This document shows, in pieces, positions 12,995 through 18,969 of a DNA stretch of 18,969 nt. Each line of letters opens with the position of its first letter. The stretch's first letter is position 1. Source of the DNA: an uncultured Oscillospiraceae bacterium (GTDB lineage Bacteria; Bacillota; Clostridia; Oscillospirales; Oscillospiraceae); the NCBI GenBank assembly GCA_934597585.1, contig CAKTSA010000030.1, forward strand, positions 1 through 18,969, given 5' to 3'. The notes below the pieces were generated by a model, which worked only from the letters and a program-made list of their open reading frames with translations, was not told the origin of the DNA and ran no database searches. The position numbers and the translations under genes are program-made.

Positions 12995-14203
12995 ATGGGA
13001 AAACGATGGACACTGCTGCCGGCGCTGCTGCTGGCCCTTCTGCTGTGCGGCTGCGGGGCGAGGGACGACCACACCCTGCATATCGCCGCGGCCTTCCCCA
13101 CCGGGAAGCTGGATGCCCTGGTGGAGCAATTCAACGCCGCCCACCGGGACTGCACCGCCGTGGTGGACTACTACCCCGAGAACGCCTATGACCGCCTGTG
13201 TACAGAGATACTGGCCGGCGACGGCCCGGACGTGCTGAACCTCTTCGGCCTGTCCCTGCCGCCGGATTCCGCGTATCTGGAGGATCTGTACCCCTATATC
13301 GACGCCGACGAGGCCCTTGACCGGGACGACTTTGTACCCACGGTGCTGTCGTCCCTGGAGATAGACGGCGCGCTGCGCTCCCTTCCGGCCACCTACGAGG
13401 TGACGACCCTGACTGCACGGGCCGACGACGTGGGCGGCGCCGACCGCTGGACATTCGATGACATGCAGGCGCTTCTGGCGCGGCAGGACGGAGACGTGCA
13501 TCTGCTGCCGGAGAGCTGGGTGCAGGCGGAGGTCCTGCGGTGGGTCGCCAGCATCAGCACCGGCGCCTTTATCGACTGGGAGAGCCGCACCGCCCACTAC
13601 GACAGCCCCGCCTTCCGGGAGCAGCTTCAGTTCTGCGCCCAACTGCCGGAGACCTATTCCTATCCGGATGCCGACCCCGGCTGGAAGTCCCTGGCCCAGC
13701 TGCAGGTGATCCAGACCCCCCTGGTCCTGCAGACCATCAGCGCCAATTACGGCCAGCCCTTCACCTTCATCGGCTTCCCCACGGAGGGCGGCAGCGGCAG
13801 CTTCTTCCAGTGCACCACGCTGCACCTGGGCATCTCCTCCGCCAGCGACAAGAAGGGCCTGGCCTGGGAATTCGTCCGGCAGGCGCTGACGGCGGAGTAT
13901 CAGCGGTCGCTGGCGGAGCGGTGGTATCTCTCCGTGCGCAGCGACGTCATGGAGGAGCAGCTGCGGGGCGAGATCGCGCTGGCTCTTCCGGAGGATGAGG
14001 AGAACGAACCCCTTGACGAAACACTGATGGAGCAGTACCGCCGGCTGGTGGCCCAGCCCCTGGTGTTCATCGGGTATAACGAGCAGATCACCGGCATCAT
14101 CCTGGAGGAGGGCGAGGCCTGTTTCGCCGGCCAGCGCACCGTAGAGGAGGCGGCGGAGCGCATCCAGAACCGTGTGACGCTTTACCTTTCCGAAATCCAA
14201 TAG
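12995..14203 (+). CDS. Substrate-binding lipoprotein of an ABC transporter
   Basis: 402 residues; AAGGAGG precedes ATG 12995. The signal peptide MGKRWTLLPALLLALLLCGC ends in a lipobox, with Cys20 (or Cys18) as the lipid anchor. The mature protein is a family 1 extracellular solute-binding protein: LHIAAAFPTGKLDALVEQFN, then YPENAYDRLCTEILAGDGPD (the usual aGdgPDv motif), YPYIDAD, GAFIDWES, and near the end SDKKGLAWEFVRQALT. It should capture a sugar or oligosaccharide outside the cell and hand it to the permeases encoded downstream, but the ligand cannot be read. It is clearly homologous to the C-terminal part of the next gene product, including near-identical 3' DNA, so the pair arose by duplication. 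The stop codon overlaps the ribosome binding site of the next gene. Confidence 0.9.
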   Translation: MGKRWTLLPALLLALLLCGCGARDDHTLHIAAAFPTGKLDALVEQFNAAHRDCTAVVDYYPENAYDRLCTEILAGDGPDVLNLFGLSLPPDSAYLEDLYPYIDADEALDRDDFVPTVLSSLEIDGALRSLPATYEVTTLTARADDVGGADRWTFDDMQALLARQDGDVHLLPESWVQAEVLRWVASISTGAFIDWESRTAHYDSPAFREQLQFCAQLPETYSYPDADPGWKSLAQLQVIQTPLVLQTISANYGQPFTFIGFPTEGGSGSFFQCTTLHLGISSASDKKGLAWEFVRQALTAEYQRSLAERWYLSVRSDVMEEQLRGEIALALPEDEENEPLDETLMEQYRRLVAQPLVFIGYNEQITGIILEEGEACFAGQRTVEEAAERIQNRVTLYLSEIQ

Positions 14204-14213
14204 GAGGTGCGCC

Positions 14214-16235
14214 ATGAAAAGACGATTTGCGATCCTGCTGACCCTGTTGGCCGCGCTGTTGCTATGCGGCTGCGGCGAAAAGGCCGATGGTCAGCGCTGG
14301 CTGTGGTCATCGGAGGAGATCACCCCACCAACAGGCTTCGGCTATGTGCTGACCGTGGCCAGCACGGAGAATGAGGTATTTGCGGTCTCTCACACCGCGT
14401 TGGGCCGCTATGAGAATGGCGGGATCACCGTGCTGGACACCATCTACTCCGCCGACGCGCCCGCCATGGTCTATGGCGCCAGCGGATACGGCGACACACT
14501 GTATCTGCTGGCGGGAGAGATGCGTCCGCAATATACGGAATACGGGGAACCGCGGGAGAATCCGGATTTCTCCGGGAAATACACCGTGATCGTCTACCGC
14601 AGCGGAGCACGGGCAGAGGCTGTGCCGTTCCAGTTGAGTGAACGCGATGTTCTCTCCGGTCTGCTGGCGCTGTCTGATGAATATATGCTGTGCTGGACGG
14701 CCACCGATGCCTGGGTAGTGTCACTGGCAGAGAGCGGCAGCGTCTATCCGCAGCAGGTGTCCGGCGAGATCGTTGCCCCCACCACAAGCCGATCCGGTAT
14801 GTGGCTGTGGGTAAAGCAGGGCGATACCTTCGGCTTCTATCCCCTGACCGCAGCTGAAAACGCGCTGGGCGACCTTGTACAGCCGGAGGACTGTCCAAGG
14901 CTCTGTACGGCCACGGTCTCCAGAAATGACGGCTGCCTGCTGAACAGCGGCGGTACGCTGTCCTTGTATCAGCCCGGGAGGACCACCGCCGTCCCCCTTG
15001 CCAACTGGCATGACTGCGCACTGGCTGACGCCACAGTGACCGGCATTGTGCAATGCAGTGATGATGCCTGGCTGTGTGCCTCCGACTTCGACGGGAAGAT
15101 CTGGAGCATACGGCGGGAGAAGATCGCCGAGGGCAAACAGACGCTACACATTGCCGCGGCTGTCGGCTCTCTGGAGCTGGATGAGCTTGTGAAGCAGTTC
15201 AACCGTGCGCATCGGGATTGCGTCGCCGTGATCGACTACTATCCGGAAAACGCCTATGACCGCCTGTGTACGGAGATGATGGCCGGTGACGGCCCGGACG
15301 TGCTGGATCTGACCTGGCTGTCCCTTCCGCTGAATTCCTCCTATCTGGTGGATCTGTACCCGTACATCGACGCTGATCCGGATGTTGACCGTGACATGTT
15401 CGTGCCTACGGTGATCTCCTCGCTGGAGCTGAACGGACAGCTCACCTCCCTGCCGGCCGCGTTTGTTGTGCTCACGATGACCGCACGGGTGGCCGACGTT
15501 GGCGAGCGTACCGACTGGACCATCGAGGAGCTGCAGGACCTGTGGGCGCAGAGAACGGATGATATTTTTCTGATGTCCGGCTGGATGGATCGGCACAATT
15601 TCCTGTCATGGCTCGCCACGCTCACCACCGGCGACTTTATCGACTGGGAAAACGGCACCGCCCGCTATGACAGCGAGGATTTCATCCGCCAGCTGCAGTT
15701 CTGCGAGACCCTGAACGACTATACGGAGTACAACGAAGAGATTGCAGAAAAGCCGTGTCTGGTAGAGTTTGAAGATGTCCAGAATCTGGTGCGCGTCAAC
15801 GGTGTCCGATATAACTATAAAGAGGACTTCACCTACATCGGCTTTCCCGGTGACGGAGAGTACGGCAGCTTCTTTGATGTGAATCAACTGCACTTTGCCA
15901 TCTCCGCCAACAGTGACAAGAAGGACCTGGCCTGGGAGTTCATCCGGCTGGCGCTGACGAAAAAGAATCAGGAGATGATCTGTGACAGCTGGCAGCTTCC
16001 CATCCGGCAGGATGTGATGGACGCCAGGATCGAGACCGTCGTCGGAAACGTCAGCGACCGCCAGCGGTTCCGGCAACTGATCCAGAAGCCGCTGCGGTTT
16101 GTCAGTTCCAACGATACGATCCACCAGATCGTCACGGAGGAGGGCGAGGCCTATTTTGCCGGTCAGCGCACCGTGGAGGAGGCGGCGGAGCGCATCCAGA
16201 ACCGGGTCACGCTGTTTCTCTCGGAGATCGAATAG
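14214..16235 (+). CDS. Two-domain lipoprotein: extra N-terminal domain plus substrate-binding domain
   Basis: 673 residues; the TAGGAGGTG overlapping the previous stop is its ribosome binding site. The signal peptide MKRRFAILLTLLAALLLCGC has a lipobox with Cys20 (or Cys18). Residues 24-305 form a domain absent from the neighbour, built of short beta-strand phrases (SEEITPPTGFGYVLTVASTE, YENGGITVLDTI, GYGDTLYLLAGEM, SDDAWLCASDFDGKIWSIRR) that suggest a beta-propeller. From about residue 308 (TLHIAAAVGSLELDELVKQF) to the end it is a solute-binding domain with the same motifs as the preceding protein: YPENAYDRLCTEMMAGDGPD, DFIDWENGTARYDS, SDKKDLAWEFIRLALT. It may be a receptor that feeds ligand to the permeases, or a sensory partner. 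The propeller call is inference from strand pattern only. Confidence 0.88.
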   Translation: MKRRFAILLTLLAALLLCGCGEKADGQRWLWSSEEITPPTGFGYVLTVASTENEVFAVSHTALGRYENGGITVLDTIYSADAPAMVYGASGYGDTLYLLAGEMRPQYTEYGEPRENPDFSGKYTVIVYRSGARAEAVPFQLSERDVLSGLLALSDEYMLCWTATDAWVVSLAESGSVYPQQVSGEIVAPTTSRSGMWLWVKQGDTFGFYPLTAAENALGDLVQPEDCPRLCTATVSRNDGCLLNSGGTLSLYQPGRTTAVPLANWHDCALADATVTGIVQCSDDAWLCASDFDGKIWSIRREKIAEGKQTLHIAAAVGSLELDELVKQFNRAHRDCVAVIDYYPENAYDRLCTEMMAGDGPDVLDLTWLSLPLNSSYLVDLYPYIDADPDVDRDMFVPTVISSLELNGQLTSLPAAFVVLTMTARVADVGERTDWTIEELQDLWAQRTDDIFLMSGWMDRHNFLSWLATLTTGDFIDWENGTARYDSEDFIRQLQFCETLNDYTEYNEEIAEKPCLVEFEDVQNLVRVNGVRYNYKEDFTYIGFPGDGEYGSFFDVNQLHFAISANSDKKDLAWEFIRLALTKKNQEMICDSWQLPIRQDVMDARIETVVGNVSDRQRFRQLIQKPLRFVSSNDTIHQIVTEEGEAYFAGQRTVEEAAERIQNRVTLFLSEIE

Positions 16236-16244
16236 GAGGCCGCT

Positions 16245-17003
16245 ATGCAGAGACGACGTTTCCGAAAATCTCTCCCCTATCTGCTCCCCAGCGGCACGGG
16301 AACGACGCTGTTTTACACAGCGCCGTTCCTCGTGATGCTGCTCTATGCCTTCTCCGGCGGCGGTGGACTGGCGGCGCTGGGCGGCAACCACGCCTTTGCG
16401 GTGGGTGCGCGGAACACTGCTGTCTATCTGTTTTGCGGCATCGGCGCCGCACTGCTGCTGGGTATGTGGATCGCGCTGGCGCTGCGGCCCCGGCGCTTTG
16501 CCGTAAAGCTGGCGCTGCTGGTGCCGCTGATGATCCCCTCCGCCGCCGTGGCGGTGATCTGGCGGGCGCTGATCCCGTGGGAGAGCTTGTGGGTGCTGAT
16601 CCTGCTGTTGGTGTGGAAGGTCACCGGCGTCAATGCCGTGCTGTTTACCGCCGCCCATAACAAGATCCCCGGCGAGGTCATCGAGAGCGGCCAACTGGAC
16701 GGGGCCGGTGGCCTGAGGCTGTTCCACCGCGTCAAGTGGCCGTATCTGGCCAGCAGCGTGTTTTTTGCCGCGCTGATCGACCTTTTCTTCGCGTGGCGGG
16801 CTTTCCGGGAGGTCTATCTCCTGACCGGCGATTACCCCTATGACAGCATTTATCTTATTCAGCACTACCTTATGCACATGTTCCGCCGCCTGCAATACGG
16901 CAAGCTGGCCACCGCCTCCATCGTGGTAGTCGTGGCGGTAGTCATCATAACGGGGCTGCTGTTCCTGCTGACCAACGCACAGGGAAAGGATGTGGAAGCA
17001 TGA
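16245..17003 (+). CDS. ABC transporter permease, MalF type
   Basis: 252 residues, shorter than the usual 290 or so. ATAGGAGG at 16233 precedes ATG 16245. A basic N terminus (MQRRRFRKSLPYLLPS) is followed by about six hydrophobic segments, beginning TLFYTAPFLVMLLYAF and YLFCGIGAALLLGMWIALAL. The cytoplasmic EAA loop that touches the ATPase is VIESGQLDGAGGLRLFHRVK (residues 145-164), with Gly-Ala and Asp in the standard places but the opening Glu-Ala-Ala replaced by Glu-Ser-Gly. It would form the transmembrane channel with the next gene product. Its stop overlaps that gene's start (ATGA). The large periplasmic loop typical of MalF is missing. Confidence 0.9.
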   Translation: MQRRRFRKSLPYLLPSGTGTTLFYTAPFLVMLLYAFSGGGGLAALGGNHAFAVGARNTAVYLFCGIGAALLLGMWIALALRPRRFAVKLALLVPLMIPSAAVAVIWRALIPWESLWVLILLLVWKVTGVNAVLFTAAHNKIPGEVIESGQLDGAGGLRLFHRVKWPYLASSVFFAALIDLFFAWRAFREVYLLTGDYPYDSIYLIQHYLMHMFRRLQYGKLATASIVVVVAVVIITGLLFLLTNAQGKDVEA

Positions 17004-17719
17004 AAACACTGGCGAAAGTGATTCTTGTTCTTCTTGCCCTTCTGCCGGTGGGTATATTGCTCTGGCTGGCGGTTCCCCAGCTTCCGCTGCTGTGGGATGA
17101 CCGCGCCTACTGGCGGGGCTACGCCACCTCGCTGGGACTGACAGCGGTCATTCTGATCTTTCAGTTGGCTGTGGCGCTGCTGGCGGCCTACGGTCTGGCC
17201 CGCTGGCAAGGGCGGCTGCGAAACGCCGCCTACCTGCTGTACTGTTTATTGACGCTGCTGCCGGTGCAGGTGATGATGCTGCCCAACTATCTGGTGTGCC
17301 GGGCGCTTGGGCTGCTGAACACCCGCTTTGCCATCGTGCTGCTGGGCGTTTTCTCCCCGTTGGCGGTATTCCTGCTGGCCCGCGCCATGCAGCGCATCGG
17401 CCGTGAGCAGAGCGAGGCTGCGTCCCTGGATGGTGCCGGAGAGTGGACGCTCTTCCGCCGCATCTATCTGCCCCAGGTGAAGGATACCGCCTATATCGCG
17501 GCGGGGCTGGCCTTTCTGGATCAGTGGAGCATGGTGGAACTGCCGCTGGTGCTGTTGTCCGACGAAAGCAAGCAGCCACTGTCCATTCTCCTGACCCGCG
17601 CCGCCTTCGCCGCCCCCTACGCCGGAGCCGCCGTATATCTGCTGCCGGTGGCAATCGCGGCGGCAGCCGTGGCCGTGGTCGGCCTCCGCCCGGGGCAGGC
17701 GGAAAGACCCGTTGCATGA
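17000..17719 (+). CDS. ABC transporter permease, MalG type
   Basis: 239 residues, overlapping the previous gene by four bases. Hydrophobic segments include VILVLLALLPVGILLWLAVP, LTAVILIFQLAVALLAAYGL and YLLYCLLTLLPVQVMMLPNY, and the last one near the C terminus. The EAA loop is well conserved: EAASLDGAGEWTLFRRIYLP (residues 139-158). With the MalF-type partner it would make a sugar-importer channel. No ATP-binding subunit is encoded here, so an ATPase encoded elsewhere (as with the shared MsmX/UgpC type) would have to energise it. It is slightly shorter than typical MalG proteins (about 275). The promoter of the mutarotase gene overlaps its last codons. Confidence 0.9.
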   Translation: MKTLAKVILVLLALLPVGILLWLAVPQLPLLWDDRAYWRGYATSLGLTAVILIFQLAVALLAAYGLARWQGRLRNAAYLLYCLLTLLPVQVMMLPNYLVCRALGLLNTRFAIVLLGVFSPLAVFLLARAMQRIGREQSEAASLDGAGEWTLFRRIYLPQVKDTAYIAAGLAFLDQWSMVELPLVLLSDESKQPLSILLTRAAFAAPYAGAAVYLLPVAIAAAAVAVVGLRPGQAERPVA

Positions 17720-17740
17720 AGCGCCCCCCTGTAGTATACT
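17712..17740 (+). promoter_or_regulatory. Promoter of the mutarotase gene
   Basis: TTGCAT at 17712-17717 and TATACT at 17735-17740 have an ideal 17-base spacer. The -35 element overlaps the end of the permease gene, so the mutarotase can be expressed independently of the transporter. Confidence 0.7.
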
Positions 17741-17753
17741 GTAGCATACAGTA
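17737..17753. promoter_or_regulatory. Operator-like palindrome over the -10 element
   Basis: TACTGTA and TACAGTA are perfect 7-base inverted arms with a GCA spacer. The left arm covers the end of the -10 element, a position typical of repressor binding. The binding protein is unknown. Confidence 0.55.
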
Positions 17754-17773
17754 AACTGCGGGAGGAAATTGCG

Positions 17774-18784
17774 ATGCACACAGAGACAACGTGCCGCCCG
17801 TTCGGCGTGACGGCAGACGGCGGGGCCGCAGAGGCCTGGACGCTGCGGAATGAATATCTGACAGCCGAGGTGCTCACCTACGGCGCGACGCTGCGGCGGC
17901 TGGTGTTCCGCGGCGTGGATGTGGTGCTGGGGTACGACACCCTGGCGGCGTATGAGGGCGGCGACGGCTTTGTTGGCGCGTCGGTGGGCCGCGTGTGCAA
18001 CCGTATCGGCGGCGCGTCCTTTTCCCTGAACGGCAGGACCTTCCCCCTGGCGAAAAACGACGGAGAAAACCACCTCCACGGCGGCGCACGGGGCTTTGAT
18101 AAGCGCCTCTGGGCGGCGGAACCGCTGCCGGACGGCGTGCGCCTGCACCGCCTGTCCCCTGACGGCGAGGAGGGCTATCCCGGCGCGTTGTCCGTGTCGG
18201 TGACCTACCGCCTGGCGGGCGCGTCGCTCCGGGTGAAATATGAGGCCGAAAGCGACGCCGACACCCTGTGCAGCCTCACCAACCACAGCTATTTCAACCT
18301 GAACGGCGGCGGCACGGCTCTGGGCCACACCCTGACACTGCGGGCGGAGACGTACCTGGAGACCTCGCCGGGCTGCCTTCCCACGGGACGGGCCCTGCCC
18401 GTGGCCGGAACGCCCTTCGATTTCCGTACGGCCAAGGCCGTCGGTCGGGACATCGAGGCCCCGGAGCGGCAGCTGCAGCTGGTGAACGGTTATGACCACC
18501 ACTTCTGCGTGGACGGTACCGGTCTGCGCCGCGCGGCGGTGCTGCGGGGCGACAGCAGCGGCATCACCCTGACCCTGGACACCACCTCCCCCGGCCTGCA
18601 GCTGTATACGGCCAACTGGCTGTCCCGCCGGGCCGGAAAGGACGGCGCGGTGTACGAGCCCCGCTGCGCCGTGTGCCTGGAGCCGCAGTTCCCGCCGGAC
18701 GCGGTGCACCATCCCGCCCTCCCCCAGCCGCTGCTGCGGAAGGGCCAGATATACCGCCACTGCACGGTGTACACGCTCTCATAA
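17774..18784 (+). CDS. galM: Aldose 1-epimerase (galactose mutarotase)
   Basis: 336 residues; GGGAGGAAATT precedes ATG 17774. It interconverts alpha and beta anomers of galactose, glucose or a similar aldose in the cytoplasm. Key residues of the family are all there: Arg78 in VCNRIGG, His102 in NHLHGG, the catalytic acid His171 in TNHSYFNL, Asp241 in NGYDHHF and the catalytic base Glu303 in CLEPQFPPD. No signal peptide is visible. It follows the ABC permease gene by 54 bases and has its own promoter and palindrome, so it probably serves catabolism of the imported sugar. This is the best hint that the substrate is a galactose- or glucose-containing sugar, though it is not proof. Confidence 0.95.
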   Translation: MHTETTCRPFGVTADGGAAEAWTLRNEYLTAEVLTYGATLRRLVFRGVDVVLGYDTLAAYEGGDGFVGASVGRVCNRIGGASFSLNGRTFPLAKNDGENHLHGGARGFDKRLWAAEPLPDGVRLHRLSPDGEEGYPGALSVSVTYRLAGASLRVKYEAESDADTLCSLTNHSYFNLNGGGTALGHTLTLRAETYLETSPGCLPTGRALPVAGTPFDFRTAKAVGRDIEAPERQLQLVNGYDHHFCVDGTGLRRAAVLRGDSSGITLTLDTTSPGLQLYTANWLSRRAGKDGAVYEPRCAVCLEPQFPPDAVHHPALPQPLLRKGQIYRHCTVYTLS

Positions 18785-18790
18785 AAAGCA

Positions 18791-18827
18791 CCCCACCCCC
18801 GCTCGGCACAGCTGAGCGGAGGTGGGG
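18791..18827. terminator. GC-rich hairpin after galM
   Basis: CCCCACCCCCGCTC and GAGCGGAGGTGGGG pair at 13 of 14 positions around a 9-base loop. On the plus strand only a TATAAAACTT follows, but on the minus strand it runs into GCTTTTTAT. So it looks like a better terminator for transcripts coming from the right than for galM. Confidence 0.55.
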
Positions 18828-18840
18828 GTATAAAACTTCC

Positions 18841-18888
18841 ACAGACAGAGCAGACCGCCGGATTTTTCCGGCGGTCTGCTCAGTCTGT
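18841..18888. terminator. Long inverted repeat between galM and the next gene
   Basis: Perfect 14-base arms AGCAGACCGCCGGA (18849-18862) and TCCGGCGGTCTGCT (18867-18880) surround TTTT. Outer arms ACAGAC and GTCTGT (18841-18846 and 18883-18888) extend the stem after a two-base internal loop. No T run follows on either strand, so it may be a terminator of unusual form or an mRNA-stabilising hairpin. Confidence 0.55.
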
Positions 18889-18916
18889 CAAGAAACTACC
18901 CAAACGCCCCTGTTTC

Positions 18917-18925
18917 TGCTATAAT
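18917..18925 (+). promoter_or_regulatory. Extended -10 promoter of the last gene
   Basis: TGCTATAAT is a consensus extended -10 element, 21 bases before the ATG at 18947. The -35 region at the right distance (near 18897) is poor, which extended -10 promoters tolerate. Confidence 0.6.
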
Positions 18926-18946
18926 AGAAGAAAGGGGGGTGTTTAC

Positions 18947-18969
18947 ATGGAAGGCTGGAGAAAAGACGC
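18947..18969 (+). CDS. Start of a gene cut by the window edge
   Basis: ATG at 18947 follows AAAGGGGGG and opens MEGWRKD before the window ends. With a good promoter and ribosome binding site it is very likely a real gene start, but seven residues say nothing about function. Confidence 0.55.

Noticed and set aside
12836..14215. 459-residue minus-strand open frame opposite the first binding protein
   Set aside because: The plus strand has a signal peptide, lipobox and solute-binding motifs; the minus frame is only open because of GC-rich third positions.
1..18969. CRISPR array
   Set aside because: No series of regularly spaced repeats was seen anywhere; the only direct repeats are the phased pair at 5032 and the 40-bp pair at 5236 and 7400.

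Overview
The window looks like a chromosomal stretch from a GC-rich, low-molecular-marker Bacillota of the Clostridia, most likely an Oscillospiraceae-type gut anaerobe. This is inference: it rests on strong AGGAGG ribosome binding sites, a PolC-like protein (a Bacillota family), Gram-positive lipoprotein transporters and the codon use. No ribosomal RNA or other marker gene is present.

Positions 1 to about 5190 are the right-hand part of a decayed genomic island. It holds a multiply broken HerA/VirB4-type ATPase gene (209-1255), a small unknown ORF (1357-1722), and a leftward operon of two small helix-turn-helix proteins followed by a miniature PolC-like protein that seems to have lost the polymerase active site (3266 to 1794). 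A rightward AlbA_2/Schlafen-type ATP-binding regulator follows (3490-4968). The island ends with repeated TACGACAAAA sites, an inverted repeat and a 47-base 3' fragment of a tRNA gene (5142-5188), which together read as an attachment-site remnant. No integrase gene is visible.

Positions 5190-7440 are a rearranged scar. An intact OmpR-family response regulator (5492-6160) is followed by the first third of its histidine kinase. That fragment is fused to pieces of a diacylglycerol glucosyltransferase-like gene, a truncated gene start and an antisense piece that may come from a LysR-type regulator. A 40-bp near-identical direct repeat (5236-5275 and 7400-7439) brackets the scar.

Positions 7474-11920 are a thiamine salvage operon: promoter, TPP riboswitch, intrinsic terminator, thiM, thiE, a HAD phosphatase, thiD, the HMP transporter gene cytX and a terminator. 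ThiM and ThiD phosphorylate salvaged thiazole and pyrimidine, ThiE joins them, and CytX imports the pyrimidine. No thiC or thiG is in the window.

Positions 11944-18784 are a sugar-type ABC transport locus: a membrane-anchored XRE regulator, two related substrate-binding lipoproteins (the second with an extra N-terminal domain of about 290 residues), two short MalF/MalG-type permeases and no ATPase. It is followed by a galactose mutarotase with its own promoter and an operator-like palindrome. The window ends with two hairpins and the first codons of another gene.
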